From Adiantum capillus-veneris (lineage: Eukaryota > Streptophyta > Polypodiopsida > Polypodiales > Pteridaceae): a DNA stretch of 64,000 bases. The notes beneath the pieces were generated by a model. It was not told where the DNA came from. It saw only the letters and a list, made by a program, of their open reading frames with translations, and made no database searches. The DNA is taken from assembly GCA_014529385.2 (NCBI GenBank), contig CM043954.1, forward strand, positions 5,083,306 to 5,147,305, written 5' to 3'. Positions 45,605 through 58,332 of this stretch are shown one piece after another. The position numbers were made by a program, and so were the translations under genes. Positions within the stretch are counted from its first letter, which is position 1. Each line of letters starts with the position of its first letter.

Positions 45605-48268
45605 ACCTCCTTATAGAGTTTCTCAAGCTCAACAAGAGGAGATTATGCGCAAGTGCATGAGCTAGTTGAGAAGGGCATGGTTAGGCCTTGCTCATCTCCA
45701 TTTTGTTCACCGGTTTTATTAGTGCAAAAGAAAGATGGCACATATCATATGTGTGTCGACTATTGAGCACTAAATAGGATCACTATCAAAATAGGTTTCC
45801 CATTCCATGGGTAAAAGACCTATTTGGACAAGCTACAAGGGTCGACCTACTTCAGTAGGATTGACCTAAAAAGTGGCTACCATCAAATAAGGATAGTTGA
45901 TCAAGACATAGTAGAGACCGCAATTTGTACCACGTTTGGTCTTTACGAGTACATTGTCATGCCTTTTGGCTTGAACAATGCACCAACCACATTTAACCGC
46001 TTGATGGAGAAGCTATTCAGGCCTCAATGAACCTTTATTGGAGTGTTCTTTGATGATATAATCATCTACTATAGCTCACTAGATGAACATAAGAAACACG
46101 TCCAGGAAATATTTCAAGTCTTATGAGAGAATAAACTTTATATTAATTAAAAGAAAAGTGAGTTTTTCTTACAAGAGATTCAGTATTTAGGTCACATTAT
46201 CTCTCAAGACGACATCCAAATGGTTCCATCAAAATTAGAGGTAATAAAAGGATGGCCTAATCCAAGAAATCTACATGAACTAAGAAGCTTTATAGGTATG
46301 TGTGCATACTATATATGCTTCATAGAAAAGTTCTCACAAATCGCGGGACCATTACATGACCTGACAAAGAAAAACATTAGTTATACATGGTCTGCCAAGG
46401 AGAAGAATGCTTTCAAAAAGCTTAAAGAAAAGCTTATCTCTCAACCTGTGCTTACACTGCCGGATCTCTCAAAGACATTTGAGGTCCAATGTGATGCTTG
46501 TGGTGATTGCCTTCGAACTGTTTTGCTCCAAGAAGGGCATGCCATAGCCTATGAAAGTCGCAGACTCGACACTGTTGAGAAAGCTCTAGTCATATATGAA
46601 AAGGAACTCCTCGAAGCCCTACATGCCTTAGACTCATGGAAGCACTATTCATTGGGGACTCCTTTCCTTCTACGGACGGATCACCAAAGCCTTAAGTACT
46701 TCATGACGCAGACCAAGCTCTCCAACAAAAAAATGAGGTGAGAAAATTTTCTTTCTCAATTTCATTTTCATATTGCTCACATTGCTAGCAAGCGTAATCA
46801 AGTAGCTGATGCACTCTCAAGACAATTGAGAGTGAATACGGTTTCCATAGCAGCTCACAATGATCTATCTTCTATGATGGATGAGTACGCTATTGATCCC
46901 AATTTTAGAGATGTGATTTTAGTCCTTGCACTAGGGAAGAAAGAAGAACCATTTACCCTAAAAGATGGTTATCTTCTCTATGGCAATAGATTATGTGTTA
47001 CTAGCTTACTACGTGAGAAAGTAATGTATGAATCTCATGCTCCTACTTATGCAGGGCATATAGGGATTCAGTCTACCCTAAAAGGGATAGAAACATATTT
47101 CTACTGGACTGCCATTAAAGCAAACATACAAGATTATGTTTCAAAATGTGTGGTATGCCAAAAGACAAAGTTTGATAAAGGGAAGAAACCTGGATTGCTT
47201 CAACCTGTGCCAATTCCTAATTCACCCTGGGAGAGCATATTTATGGATTTTATCTTTGGATTGCTCAAGTCTATCCATGGGAATACAGGAATATGGGTGA
47301 TAGTAGACAAGTTTAGCAAACAAGCACATTTCACCTGTCAAAAAGACTATCAAAGCCCATCAAATGGAAACCCTCTTTATATCACAAATCCTCAAGTACC
47401 ATGGCTTGCCAATGTCCATATTGTTAGATAGCTATCCTAGAATGACCACTAATGTCTGGAAGGGTCTCTTTGAGAAGTTAGGGACAAGGCTAAACTTCCC
47501 TTCAGCCTATCACCCGCAAACAAATGGCCAAAGTGAAATAGATAACCTAACAATTATTGATCTAATAAAAGGCTATGTAACGGAAGTAGATTGAAGCCTA
47601 CAATAGCACTATACATACCTCCACCACAAAAGCACCTTTTGAGATAATTGAGGGAAGATCCAAAAGTCCCATGCTACTTAAGGTACATGGGAAGGTGTAG
47701 CCAAGACCTACAAGAATCTTTCCAAAAGATTAAGGACGCTATCTTTGTCTCACAACAAAGGCAAAAGGCTGCTACTAATAAGCACAGAAGAGCTCAAGCC
47801 TTTAGACAAAATGATTGGGTCTTGCTTAAATTTCCCAAGGCTTGATTAAGGCACACAATGGGCAAGAATCCCATGGAACACCAGAAGTACTATGCTAAGT
47901 TAGCAAAAAGGTACTATGGTCCCTTCCAGATTTATAGACCAATCAATGAGGTGGCCTATCAACTCATGTTTCCCAGTCATTGGCTCATACACAATGCTTT
48001 CCATGTGAGACTACTAAAGCCTTACAAAGGAGAGCCACCTCAAGAACCAACTATTGAAAACCCATCGGAGATCAAGGACCAAGAAGAGGTGTTGCAGCCC
48101 GAGTCCATTCTCCGACATGAAGACAAGGTATTGAGAGGCGATAATATTGTCCGACAATATCTTATTAAGTTTAAGAACTATCCTTTTGAAGATTCTAGAT
48201 GGATGCAAGGCATACAATTAAAGGATAACCTACACCTTGTCAATGCTTACAATGCTTCCCTAGAGTAA
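45605..48268 (+). pseudogene. Element C: gypsy pol (RT, RNase H, integrase, chromodomain-like end)
   Basis: Starts abruptly in RT (RPCSSPFCSPVLLVQKKDGT; FGLYEYIVMPFGLNNAPTTF; FFDDIIIY at about 46,048 for the catalytic Asp pair). RNase H follows (FEVQCDACGDCLRTVLLQEG; LRTDHQSLKYFMTQTKL) and HIASKRNQVADALSRQL. Integrase has zinc-binding HH-CC with CVVCQKTK near 47,150, then FMDFIFGLLK, DSYPRMTTNVWK and HPQTNGQSEIDN. The tail ESILRHEDKVLRGDN and YLIKFKNYPFEDSRWM is chromodomain-like, as in B2. Frame breaks: stops near 45,665-45,765, 46,021-46,200 and 46,741, and frameshifts at 47,350-47,600 and 47,845. Gag, protease and the 5' LTR are absent. Confidence 0.9.
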
Positions 48269-48611
48269 GCAAATGTAAATATGTTTAAATGAGCAAAGTT
48301 TTTGTCTTATAAGACTCTCTTTTTTTCTTTATTGTGCACAAATGTAAGAAGTACGCATGCTTAGGATCATGTTTACAGAGACGACGTCTCCCAAACACCA
48401 AGTAGAGCTTGTCACTCTACTATGGAAGATTGATAATACTAATGTGCAAACATGCTTGCGGCAGCGAGGACTGCCAAGCACCAAATGGACTAGTCATCCA
48501 TTCTGGGACGATGTCGTAGGGTAAAATAGGGGTCTAGCAAACGGACTAATGACTAGGCTTTATCTTTTGTAATCATAGTCGAGGAAGACTATGATTTCAA
48601 GAGAGAGGTAA
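48269..48611 (+). other. Element C: 3' untranslated region and purine tract
   Basis: Homologous to the same region of B2; ends CAAGAGAGAGG before the LTR. Confidence 0.7.
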
Positions 48612-49691
48612 TGTGATAATAGCTAATATCTAAGTCTCCTAAATGGTTTTCTCGTGTTAAACTGATCATTTAATATGGGGAAGTACCAGGGGAGAAATAT
48701 CTAGACTATTGGTTAGGCTGGCAGAACAGTCAGTCACCGTAGGGATCCAAAGGAGAGAAAATAAGGATCCAAAGGGGGGGCCATCTACAAAAGAGCAATT
48801 TGCATGAATGGGCTTCAAAGACCCTAAGGTTCAGCCCATTAAGACTTCCAAAAAGATTAGGTTCCAAAATTAAATTAAATGTTGAATGGTTAAGCCTTAG
48901 GGAAATTCAGATGCTTGTGGGAAAACTCAAAAGTCTTTCCACATCCCTATCAAGGATGGGGCGAGCCATTTTTGTAGGGGATGAGAGAGAAACACACACA
49001 CACACACACATAGTGGACACATGTCAGGTTTCTAGCCCAGTTGCCCCCAGGGTGCATTCAAATCCTATTGGATGGCCATAGAGGTGGACCAATGAGAATT
49101 AGGCTACAATAAATTTAGTTTAATTCATTTTAAAACATTTGATAAAAGAACCAATAGAAATTAAGCTCTGTAGAAGACTATTGAACAGTCTCCCAAGGGG
49201 TCCAATGAGCATTCAGCGGCCCAATGGCTTGCTTGATTCCTATTGGCTAGAAAACTCAGGGGTCCAATGAGAGTTTAACTGAATTTTTTTCTAAATACCT
49301 AAATCTCTCAAAATGGGGAAAGGGATACACATGTCACAAGGCTAGCAATTATGCTTCTAATTTCCTATTGGGCTAAACTTGGCATGAGCCAATGAGGGGC
49401 CAGCAAGAGGAAATAGCAAGAGGGGTCGACCAAGAGAGAGAGGGGGTTGATTTTTGCAAGGCATTATCACTCACACAAGCTCATGTGTGTGAAGTAAAGA
49501 AGACTATCTCCTTCTCAAGCTTTAATGGAAAGCTCATCATCTACTCCAAGCTTGTGAGAAGGGAGACCTACACCAACAACTCTTGGCTTTGTGATGCAAA
49601 TCCAACCAAGAGCCAAGCTCCAATGCATGCTCATCTCCTCTACCATGCTAACTACTAAGCTATGCTAATCTATTAAGCTAGGCAATGTGCA
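48612..49691 (+). mobile_element. Element C: 3' LTR, right end cut
   Basis: Starts TGTGATAATAGCTAATATC. Shares CAAATCCTATTGGATGGCC and CCAATGAGAATTA phrases with B2's LTR. It is followed directly by a copia fragment. Confidence 0.6.
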
Positions 49692-50170
49692 CTTGAATAG
49701 ACTTTTATTGCAAATCAAAGAAAAGGTGGGAAGAGAAATGTAACCACTTCTTATGGTTTTGTTGTGAGTGGCAAAACTTATGTTCCTAAATGCTTCTGTT
49801 GGCAAAACTTCGTTTGGAAATTTTGGTGATAAGGGCAAAAAGAAGATGCATTGCCATTATTGTAAAGCTAATGATCACTTGATCAAGCAGTGTCAAAAAT
49901 TGAAGGCAAAAGAGGCTAGCAAGAAAGAGTTTGGATCCACTACAGGGTTCAGCTGTGTAGCGATTGTAGAGTCTTATTTCAAAGGAGATTGTGACACTGA
50001 TGTTGATGCAGAATGGGCATTTAGTGCAGAGTGCACTTATGATCCTATTATCCATGATGCATGTATATCAATTGCTGCAGATTTACATGTGTGGTATTTT
50101 GAGAGTGGTGCTACAAAGCACATTACCTCACATTGTGATTTTCTTACCTCTATTGAATCTATCTATAACA
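49692..50170 (+). pseudogene. Copia gag/protease fragment, same family as the 29.3-kb element
   Basis: The DNA aligns with 30,600-31,080 of the complete copia element. It contains the zinc knuckle CHYCKANDHLIKQC, ECTYDP...HDACISIAADLHVWYF, and ESGATKHITSH where the young copy has DSGATKH. The catalytic Asp of the protease is therefore replaced by Glu. It starts and ends abruptly with no LTR. Confidence 0.85.
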
Positions 50171-50799
50171 TTTAATGGTCTAGTAACTTATGTGTAGAGG
50201 AAAATAACATAGACATAGTGAGCATTTCATTAAGAAAATATTCCTTATGAGCATAGCAAGAGTGCTTGGATGGGGAGATCAACAAAAGCATAACACCTAG
50301 TTAGATAGGCATGAACAATATCTCAAAAAGAGAGAGAAATTAAGCTATTGATAATAGTTGAGGACCAGATTTATATGGAGCTGATTCCCCCTTCAAAAGG
50401 CTTTGTATCATAGGTTTTTCCCATCAAGGGAGACATTTTCCAATACAATAATTTGTGTTCCTTCAATAACTTGCTGGTGCAATGGAGATAGAATCTTAAA
50501 GCACCAAAATTACACTTGAAAACACAACATCAATTCCCTCACAGTCTCAGACCCAAGACCTCACACCTTCGAAGATGGTGAGAGCTATAGAGATTGTCTT
50601 AAAAGGGCAAGAAGTAGTTTCACAACCATTTTCTTGTTTCCATGTGCCTATGGGTTAAGCTTCTCCCTCAAACGACATAGAGTTGTTGGTTTTTTTATCA
50701 CTATGCTAGCGTCCCCTTGTGGCATACCCGCCAACACACACTCAAGATAAAAGTTGAGGCAGGTGCACCTGCTACCATTGATGCAGATGAAACTAGGGC
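50171..50799. other. Spacer, no gene recognised
   Basis: Mixed DNA between the copia fragment and element D. Element D's gag may begin near 50,750, but I cannot place its start. Confidence 0.4.
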
Positions 50800-52641
50800 C
50801 GTTAAGAAGTATAGGAAACTCAAGTGTCTAAGAGGAGACTCTTCCAATAGAGGGTCCTAAACCTAAGGGAAAATTGCAAGCATCAAAATCTAGAGAGATT
50901 TCTGACGTAACACTGGAGGTAATTGAAAAGTTAAATGAATCCTTAAGCAACTTGTCAATCTACCTTGCACAAGCTATAGGTCCCAAGGGACAAACAAAGA
51001 AATATGAGGAGCGAGAGCCATGACCTAGGAGAATTTTTCAATGTTGGAATTGTGGACCGTCTGGACATGGGATTCATTATTGTTCTTGGCCCCATGGGAG
51101 CCATGGAGACCCAACTTGAATTACCCAGTGATGAATGCAGGTGAAGGAACTAGTCAACAACCACGGCTTCTACAAAGGCCAAATGGAGCAAGACCACCTC
51201 CACGAGGAGTGGAAGGACTTCCACCTTAGCTAGATCCAAATGTGCATGTGGTAGAGGTGACAAATTCAAATGAGATTGACATGGAAGAAAATGGCATCAA
51301 GCGTGGCTGTGGAAAAGGTAAGGAGAAAGAAGGAGTCACGTCACAAAGTGACCATGGACAAGAGAAGAATGCGAAGGAGATCAAGGAAGCCAAAAGGACT
51401 CAACATCGTATCAACCTTCAATATTTTTCTCTTGGACATTGTATGGATCCATACAACTTGCTGGAAGACATGAGAGGTAAGGGTCGTGATATCTCATGGC
51501 CTCAGTTTCTTACAAAGGCAGTTAACACTAGGAGAAAGGTAAAAGAGAGTGTGCCTGTTGTAAAAATTGCACAAGCTGAAATGAATGAGGATATTACACA
51601 TGTGCTAGATTTTTACATCAATGGAAGGTTGGTTAGGAAAGGTCTAGTGGATGGGGGTGCACAAATTTGCATCATGACAGAAGGACTTATGCAAAGACTA
51701 GACATACATATCCATGAGACACCTAAAATCAAAGTAAAAATGGCAAACAATAGCAAGGCTAGGTGCGTAGGAATTTGTAAAAATGTCTTTATGGAGTCCT
51801 TTCACATTAAGAAGGTGGTGGATTTATATATTATGTCGACCAAAGGAAGAGGCTATCCATTTATCCTATGAAGACCATGGCTAATGAAAATGCAAGCTTT
51901 GCATGATTGGGAAAGCGGAAAGTTGATTTGCAGGAATGAAATCATGAGAAGGTTTTCTTTGACATGAAGGAGCAACGTCAAGAGGAGCTCCATGAAGAAT
52001 CATCTTAAAGTGAGATGGAGGAAGAGTGGACTAATAGCACTTCAGAAGAAGAAGGTAGCGGTATCACTACAAAAGAGGATTATTCCATCAAATTCATGGG
52101 GGTAAGGTTTAAGCCAAGCAACCAAGAGACATCTTGTCGAGGTTTGGAGGAGGTAGCTGGTTCCCAAGAGAACCAAGGTATGCAAGACGAAGGGATGCTA
52201 GAAGGTATGCTATCAAACACACTTACAAAGGAAGAAAGAGGGGAGTTCAAATGTGTGCTAATGAAGTTTCTTAAGCTTTTTGCTAAAGACTACACGACGT
52301 GCGTGTAGTAGATGATTCTCAACACAAGATCGAGCTAAAGCCACAGGCCACACCTAAGGCTTAAAAGCTACAAAGGCTAGGAGTCATCAAGGAACAAGCT
52401 TTACTCAAGGAGGTAAGAAAGCTTCTAGCAGAAGGTTTCATTTATCCAGTGGAGAATTCAGAGTGGGTCTCTCCCGTTGTTTTCACTCCCAAGAAGAACA
52501 GCAAGTGGAGGGTGTGTGTGGATTACCATTCACTAAATGAGGCAACAAAAAGACATCACTTTCCCCTCCCATTTCAGGATGAGATACTAAATGAGGTAGC
52601 TGGTCACAAGAAGTACACTATGTGTGATGGCTATTCAAGTT
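50800..52641 (+). pseudogene. Element D: gypsy gag-protease-RT remnant (Athila/Tat-like)
   Basis: Gag tail near 50,880-51,030 (LEVIEKLNESLSNLSIYLAQ). Zinc knuckle CWNCGPSGHGIHYC near 51,044-51,085. Frame 51,242-51,871 holds a basic region and the protease (LVDGGAQICIM near 51,640; then ILxRPW, where the stop at 51,869 replaces a Gly codon). RT begins with KIELKPQATPKA near 52,330, then GFIYPVENSEWVSPVVFTPK and CVDYHSLNEATKRHHFPLPF, and stops in CDGYSS at 52,641, where element E begins. The CDGYS-type RT wording fits the non-chromovirus Athila/Tat branch. Several frameshifts and stops. Element F's gag-protease is a close relative. Confidence 0.85.
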
Positions 52642-52851
52642 TGTTTGGCGGACGAAGCAACCAGCGGCCGTGGCCAGAGGATCATATTTTTCTGAGAAAC
52701 CATTGTAAAATTCTTTTGTAAAGAAGCATCTCTAAGCTGGGAAATTGTCAAAGGATGTATGGTTATTCTTATGGGAGCAATTGTATATTAGAGAGCTAGT
52801 TAGAGGTTTGGGAGCTTGTGGCCGGACAAGCCATTTTGTAAAGACCTAATC

Positions 52852-52859
52852 TATAAAGG
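52852..52859 (+). promoter_or_regulatory. Element E LTR TATA box
   Basis: TATAAAGG, about 350 bp upstream of the LTR palindrome. Confidence 0.5.
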
Positions 52860-53204
52860 TCAATTTTTGTAAGTTTGAGAGAGATCTTTTTACTGGATAA
52901 CTGAGAAGACAACACACGTTTGAAAGCTCCTTCTTGTTCAAACTTCTAATCTTCGCCATTGCGGCTATGGTAATCCAAATTCAGATTTGCTTATTGCATT
53001 GTATTCCTCTCCTCTTGCTCTTTCATTCAAGTGTAATCATTCAAGATTCGGTGTAGGTTTTTGACTACCAGTTTGAGGCCTTAAATCGTTGTTTTGAGTG
53101 TCTAGATGCGTGTTTTATGTTGTTTTGACCCTAAGAGAGGCTTTAGGGACCCTAAAACGACCCATTAGGATCACCTGTTCGCTGTTTTTGATGACTTTGG
53201 GACG

Positions 53205-53220
53205 AACGATCGCGATCGTT
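53205..53220. repeat. 16-bp palindrome in element E's LTR
   Basis: AACGATCGCGATCGTT, followed by GTACCT. It shares its core with two copies in the leader. Confidence 0.95.
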
Positions 53221-53553
53221 GTACCTATCTAGAATGTTGTGATAGTGATAGGATATGTTCCTGATAACCCCCTGTAGCTTCCCTTCAAGTTTCGTGCGAT
53301 TCCGACATGATTTGCATGGTAAACGGGTGTGATGACTGAAGAACGTTGTAGGAGGACATAGGCAGATTACTTGGTGGTAATGCGTTTGCTTTACTTGTAG
53401 AATTAGTAAGTTGCATCTCTTTGAGTTCACTTCATTAGGATTGACACCCTAGTGAGTTCCCATGCCTCATCCGAGTTACTTCCCCTGTATTGATAAATAT
53501 GTTGATGCTTGAGAGCTATGCTATGTATGTCCTTCGCGGCGACCCGCAAACAT

Positions 53554-53571
53554 TGGTGCCATTGCCGGGGA
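53554..53571 (+). other. Element E: primer-binding site, tRNA-Asp type
   Basis: TGGTGCCATTGCCGGGGA, starting one base after the LTR end; same class as A and B1. Confidence 0.8.
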
Positions 53572-54471
53572 TTGCACCTTAGGTGATGAGTGACCGAGTG
53601 CACAGTTAGACTCCTTAAAAAAGATCAATCCACAAATCCATTTTACACCTCAGTTAGGCTGCTAGACAAGGGTTTAGAGATTAGTGGAGTCTAGAGCCAG
53701 TGGACCGGCTAGATCTCTCTTAGGAGATTTAGGGAGCTGTGAGTGAGTGTGTTAAAGCATTTTTGCTCTTCAATTTCTCTAATTCGATTGAGTACTGAAA
53801 TCTCACCCGAAATCCGTCGTGTTTGTTTTGTTTGATTCATTTTCTTATGTTTTTTCATTTTTGTACTTAGGAGTAGGATAAGTAAGTCACATTCCAGTCA
53901 GATTTGGGGCAAAAGTCAGAGCCAAGAAACCTGAAAACCATAACTTTGGCCAAAAAAAGCCATAAGACTCTGAAATTCTAAAAATCTGACCAAACAGGAT
54001 TGATATTGATTCAAATCACAAAGTGGTAACACAAAACAGTAGGAAACACTTGTTAGAGGGAGCAGACAAAATTTCATCAGATTTGGCCCAGGTACTACGA
54101 TCGCGATCGGTGTACCTCAGTATCAGATTTGGACAAGATTTGACATGTGCCTTCCTGATAAGATTCTAAACAACTTTGTCTAAAGCAACCACACTCAAAA
54201 ACATAAAAAATTAAGGAAATCAGACCACTTGGTTAAAACTAGCCTGATAGACCCAAAACCTGCAAAATCATGACTTTTGGTGATCCAAATGCAAAAAGAC
54301 TTTGGGGATAGCCTTAAAACATCAGTGTCTACAAGCATGCCAAATTTGGTCTAATTTGGGCTCAGAAGTACGATCGCGATCGGTGTACCTAAGTGCCAGA
54401 TTTTGACCAGATTTCATATGTGGGATCCCTAGTTGTATACAAACATAAAATTCTAAAGGAGTGTTGCATCG
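53572..54471 (+). other. Element E: leader with two palindromes
   Basis: CGATCGCGATCG at 54098-54109 and 54371-54382. The first has outer arms AGGTAC and GTACCT (54090-54117). Both are followed by GTGTACCT. No coding frame. Phrases such as CAGATTTTGACCAGATTTCA recall element A's leader. Confidence 0.85.
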
Positions 54472-55779
54472 ATGGAAGAGAGTGTAAACCAAGGGATAGT
54501 GCGACCGTTAGAGCCGATCCTTGAAGAAATCATCTTCGACACTTCTTCAGAGAAATCTTTCGAGTATTTCACTGAACACTTGGAACAAATAAAACTAAAC
54601 GGAAGAGAAAACATGGCAGCAGGACCATCGGACCCCTCAGCGACACTAAAGCTATTGTTCATTAAGTATCAATATGACAACAAGCAAGGTGCCAAGATAT
54701 ACAAAGATGGTATGGACCGCTACTGTGTGAAAATAGAAGATAGACCAAGTGAGTTCAGGGACTTAGTGCCTGTGAGCTATAGCGGAGACAGGTGCCTAGA
54801 TGACGAGGGTATCATGTATTTGGTAGTCCTGAATCCTAACATTGTAGACAAGTGGGGATTGATGGGCACAAAAGCCAAAATAGACGAGGAACATGAGGAA
54901 AAGGCACCAACAATGAGCTTACCTAATGCGAGATTAAGGCGAGAAAACGAAACGTTGAGAATCAACACGGATAATGTCTACTTGGGGTTATACAAGTATA
55001 ATAATGGAGAGCAAGATCTCTATTATAGATGCGAGGAACCCTATGTCGGAGAGATGACTGAGCGAAAAAGACTTTATGTCTTCACCTACACAGAAGAAGC
55101 GGAAACGAAAATTGCAGCTTACGACAAGTATGGAAGATGATATGCAGCAATCGATAAAAAAGAATTGGAAGGATATACGTACTTTGGGGGACCACTTCAC
55201 CAGTACTATGTCACTCCAAGCCCTCTAAGACCAGCCCCTACAACTGTCATGTCAGAACCGTTAACCACAGGCGGAGGGAGGACTCGTGTAGCTGATTCTT
55301 TCAGTCAACCTCATTATTCGATGCCAAGCCCCATGGGAACGTTACATTCCACAGAATCAATGGCTACGAATCGAGGTAGTGCGGTTCCTATCTCTACACA
55401 TACGGCTGTAGGTCCGACATTTGCAGCCACCCCATCACATTTGCCTCCTAGTAGTAGATTTGGGGCGGGGGAGCCAACGAGAGCAACCTATGACCTCCCT
55501 GATGCGCGAGAACGGTTAAGTCGAGACATGGGAGAAATGAGATTGACCGCAGACCATCCCAAGTAGCAAAGTGCATGCCGAAGAAGTATAGTGGATCGGG
55601 GGATCCATATGCTCATGTATGGCTCTTAAAGCAAGTCTTAAGAGCAGAACAGATCACTGATTTCCACACTCAATACCAGGGATTCGTGCTGACGTTGGAA
55701 GGGACGACCTTAACCTGGTTTCAACCTTTAAACCCTGAATCTTGTTCGAATATTGAACATGTATTGCGTGAGTTCGCTG
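54472..55779 (+). pseudogene. Element E: gag, left part, interrupted by element F
   Basis: ATG 54472. The first 222 residues contain LGLYKY, LYYRCEEPY, LYVFTYT and YDKYGR, matching the N-terminal domain of element A's gag (GLYRY, LYRC, LYVFTY, DKYGREY). A TGA at 55138 interrupts the frame, which then continues to 55,566 through a Pro/Ser/Thr-rich linker (frame-ending TAG at 55564). A frameshift near 55,550 leads into the gag core (KKYSGSGDPYAHVWLLKQVL, GFVLTLEGTTLTWFQPL). The core is cut at 55,779 by element F and resumes at 63,808. Confidence 0.85.
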
Positions 55780-56903
55780 TGAGGTAAGATTTTCCATGCA
55801 TGGAAACCCCCCATATATTTTTTCCCTTTTACCAAAATATTTCCTATTATATAAGTTACTTTTGATTTTTTCTTCCTTTTTCACAAACGTTTTAGCCTTT
55901 ATTAAATAAATAAGACTTATGCTAATCAATCACGATGTAGCATAAATAAGTAAGCTTTCTTTGTTGATCTCTCTTTTGACCTTAAATATTAAATATATAT
56001 ATTCTAAATTACATTATATATTTTAGTATTTTCTAATATATTTTTCATGTATGTATATTATTCCACCCTACCAAATATTTTATTCACTAGTTTTCATTTT
56101 CAAACTTCAACCCCACTTTCAAATTTCAATAATACCTCCATCTAGATGATTGCCAATCTTTTTAAAACTCTAGGTCATGTTTTCATACACATGAAGGAGC
56201 TTACACTTGAAGGCAAGAGAGAAGTCCACTCAACGGGGACCACCAAAAGACCTTTGCAGCCACAAATAATACATTATTTGGCTGAATTTTTTAAGTAGAG
56301 AAGAACCCCGAATCTGAAGGAGCATTCAACATGAAAGATGTAGCTCCTGATCTCAACTTTTAGCTCAAATTTTTTCAGAATTTTTGGAGTTATGAACACG
56401 AAGATATGATTTTTGTAGTGGACCCCAGTTTTCTCATGTAATGGTGACACAGGCCATCCCCAATTTTCTTCCCTCTAGAATGGCTATGGTTCTACAAGTC
56501 TTCAAGCATGATTACAAGAGACAAGGCTCTTTTAATGAGGTCCTGGCAAGTCTAGAGTGATTCTATCACCATTTTTGGAGGATCCATCCTCATCAACAAC
56601 TATCCACCTTTGACAATCTCTCTTATAAATTTCTTACCTCTCTCTTCTCTCCCTAATAAGATTATGTTTAGCCAAAGCTAGACTATTGTAAATATCTCCT
56701 ATCCTCTACATAATACCCACATTCTCTCTTCTTCTCTCTCTATTGACTCTGGTATTTTAAATAATGAGGAGACAAGATGGGAGCCACAGTCACATGCACC
56801 CCATTTTCCTAGTCACCAAAGTGGGACACTCACCTCAAATAGAAATATTGCTAAATCCTCCCCTCCTTCCCTATATAAGGAGGCCATGAGAGCTCACTTA
56901 AAA

Positions 56904-56943
<40 letters not shown>

Positions 56944-57721
56944 TCCATACACACTCTTGTGCTACATGCTTGTAGCATGAACCCTAATCACATAATCACA
57001 ACACCATCACCATGCACAAAAGATGAGCACCACACCTCCACACCACTTGTAGTTAAGGGTTGAAGGCACAATTTCAAGAAGAAGAAGGGTGGACACACTC
57101 ATGATATTCCTCGCCATCAACTGCCATCTCTCCATTATGCCTCCTACGATTTTGTCCCCTTCTCATTTTCTTGCCATACGCTACCTATTGTATCCATGTT
57201 TTGCAAGCAATCAACACACTCCATCTTGGTGCCATACTTTGTGTCGCTTTGGATACATCTCATTGCGAGTATGGTATATGCTTGTTTCTTGCCTTTTTTT
57301 CTGCTTATGTAAAGGTGTGCGGATTCGCCACCATACACACACACTCTCTCTCTCTCCCTCTCATATTCCTATCATCTTGCTACTTCCATGTTGAGGTGTG
57401 CGGATTCGCCACCTCTTGTATGATAAGTGAGCATACTCGCAAGTTTCCCCTACCTCATTATCTTCCTTACTAACATGCACAAGTAGCAAGCATTCTCACT
57501 CATTCACCACTCATCTCACCTTATTCTCCGACCACCTCATTCCACATTTGGGCGTGGAGCTTGAAATTGTTTTCCATGGCATGCTTCATTGTGTATATGC
57601 ATGCGTCCTAGCCGCATATCTTGCTAGGTGGTGCCCCTGTTGTGTATCCCCCATGATGAGGCCATTGTGCATAGTCTTGGTGTAGAGGCCACCGGGTCTA
57701 TTTTTTCACTTCCGCCTCTCA
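55780..57721 (+). repeat. Element F 5' LTR
   Basis: Begins about TGAGGTAAGATTTTCC and ends CGCCTCTCA. TATA box TATATAAG at 56872-56879, with a CA tract at about 56907-56940 where transcription would start. Confidence 0.9.
56872..56879 (+). promoter_or_regulatory. Element F LTR TATA box
   Basis: TATATAAG; the 3' LTR has TACATAAG instead. Confidence 0.6.
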
Positions 57722-57741
57722 TTTGGTGCCCCCACTGAGGA
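57722..57741 (+). other. Element F primer-binding site
   Basis: TTTGGTGCCCCCACTGAGG follows the LTR. It starts with the TGG expected for pairing to a tRNA CCA end. I cannot name the tRNA with confidence. Confidence 0.65.
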
Positions 57742-57790
57742 ACGAACTGAAGACCTTCAGTTTACAAGGCTGACATGTTTACTTCTCTTC

Positions 57791-58048
57791 ATGGACGAGT
57801 GGCTTCTTGAATTCTCTAATTGGACCACTGAAGAGGAGGAGCTTGAAGCAGGTTTGACACAAGTCATCAAGACACTCTTGCCAGGGTGTTGTATTGTTAG
57901 CATAGAAGAAGTGGTAAGACCCTCTTTCCCTACTCAGATTGTTTACATTTCTCATCATCCCCGCAAGCGTAAAAGCAAGGCACAACTTGCATCATGCTCA
58001 CATTGTATCCAAAAACCGCACCTTCGACATGAGTGCAACCCAAAGTGA
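57791..58048 (+). CDS. Unknown small frame upstream of gag in element F
   Basis: 85 codons. The first half is acidic and amphipathic (MDEWLLEFSNWTTEEEELEA). The later part has Cys/His/Lys residues (HHPRKRKSKAQ, CSHCIQKPHLRHEC) that could bind a metal, CX2CX8HX1C-like. It starts 70 bp after the primer site. No family recognised; may be a remnant or chance frame. Confidence 0.3.
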   Translation: MDEWLLEFSNWTTEEEELEAGLTQVIKTLLPGCCIVSIEEVVRPSFPTQIVYISHHPRKRKSKAQLASCSHCIQKPHLRHECNPK

Positions 58049-58332
58049 AGAAAAGGCCATCATTTTTTCCCTCGACATCCGCACAAGCGTTCTCACAACG
58101 GTAGGCTTTCAAGTAGCACCAGGCTTCTCTATATCTACGTCACCATCTTTGCCACCTATTCCACCTACATCCACAACAAGCCTTCACAACTTGAGGAAGC
58201 TACTACGAACGCGTGGTCCCTCCCGCTTCCTTGCACCAAAAGATTCAAGGGTATTCCAACGCCGACAATCACCCTGTCTCCAAAACAAAAGGGTAAATCC
58301 TCCAAAGTCTTTCTATACCTCACTCTCATCTC

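Larger units (their letters stand above)
52642..53552 (+). mobile_element. Element E: 5' LTR
   Basis: TGTTTGGCGG at the left and CCCGCAAACA at the right are short inverted ends. The LTR interrupts element D's RT and abuts a primer site. A 16-bp palindrome lies at 53205-53220. E's 3' LTR is outside the window. Confidence 0.8.
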
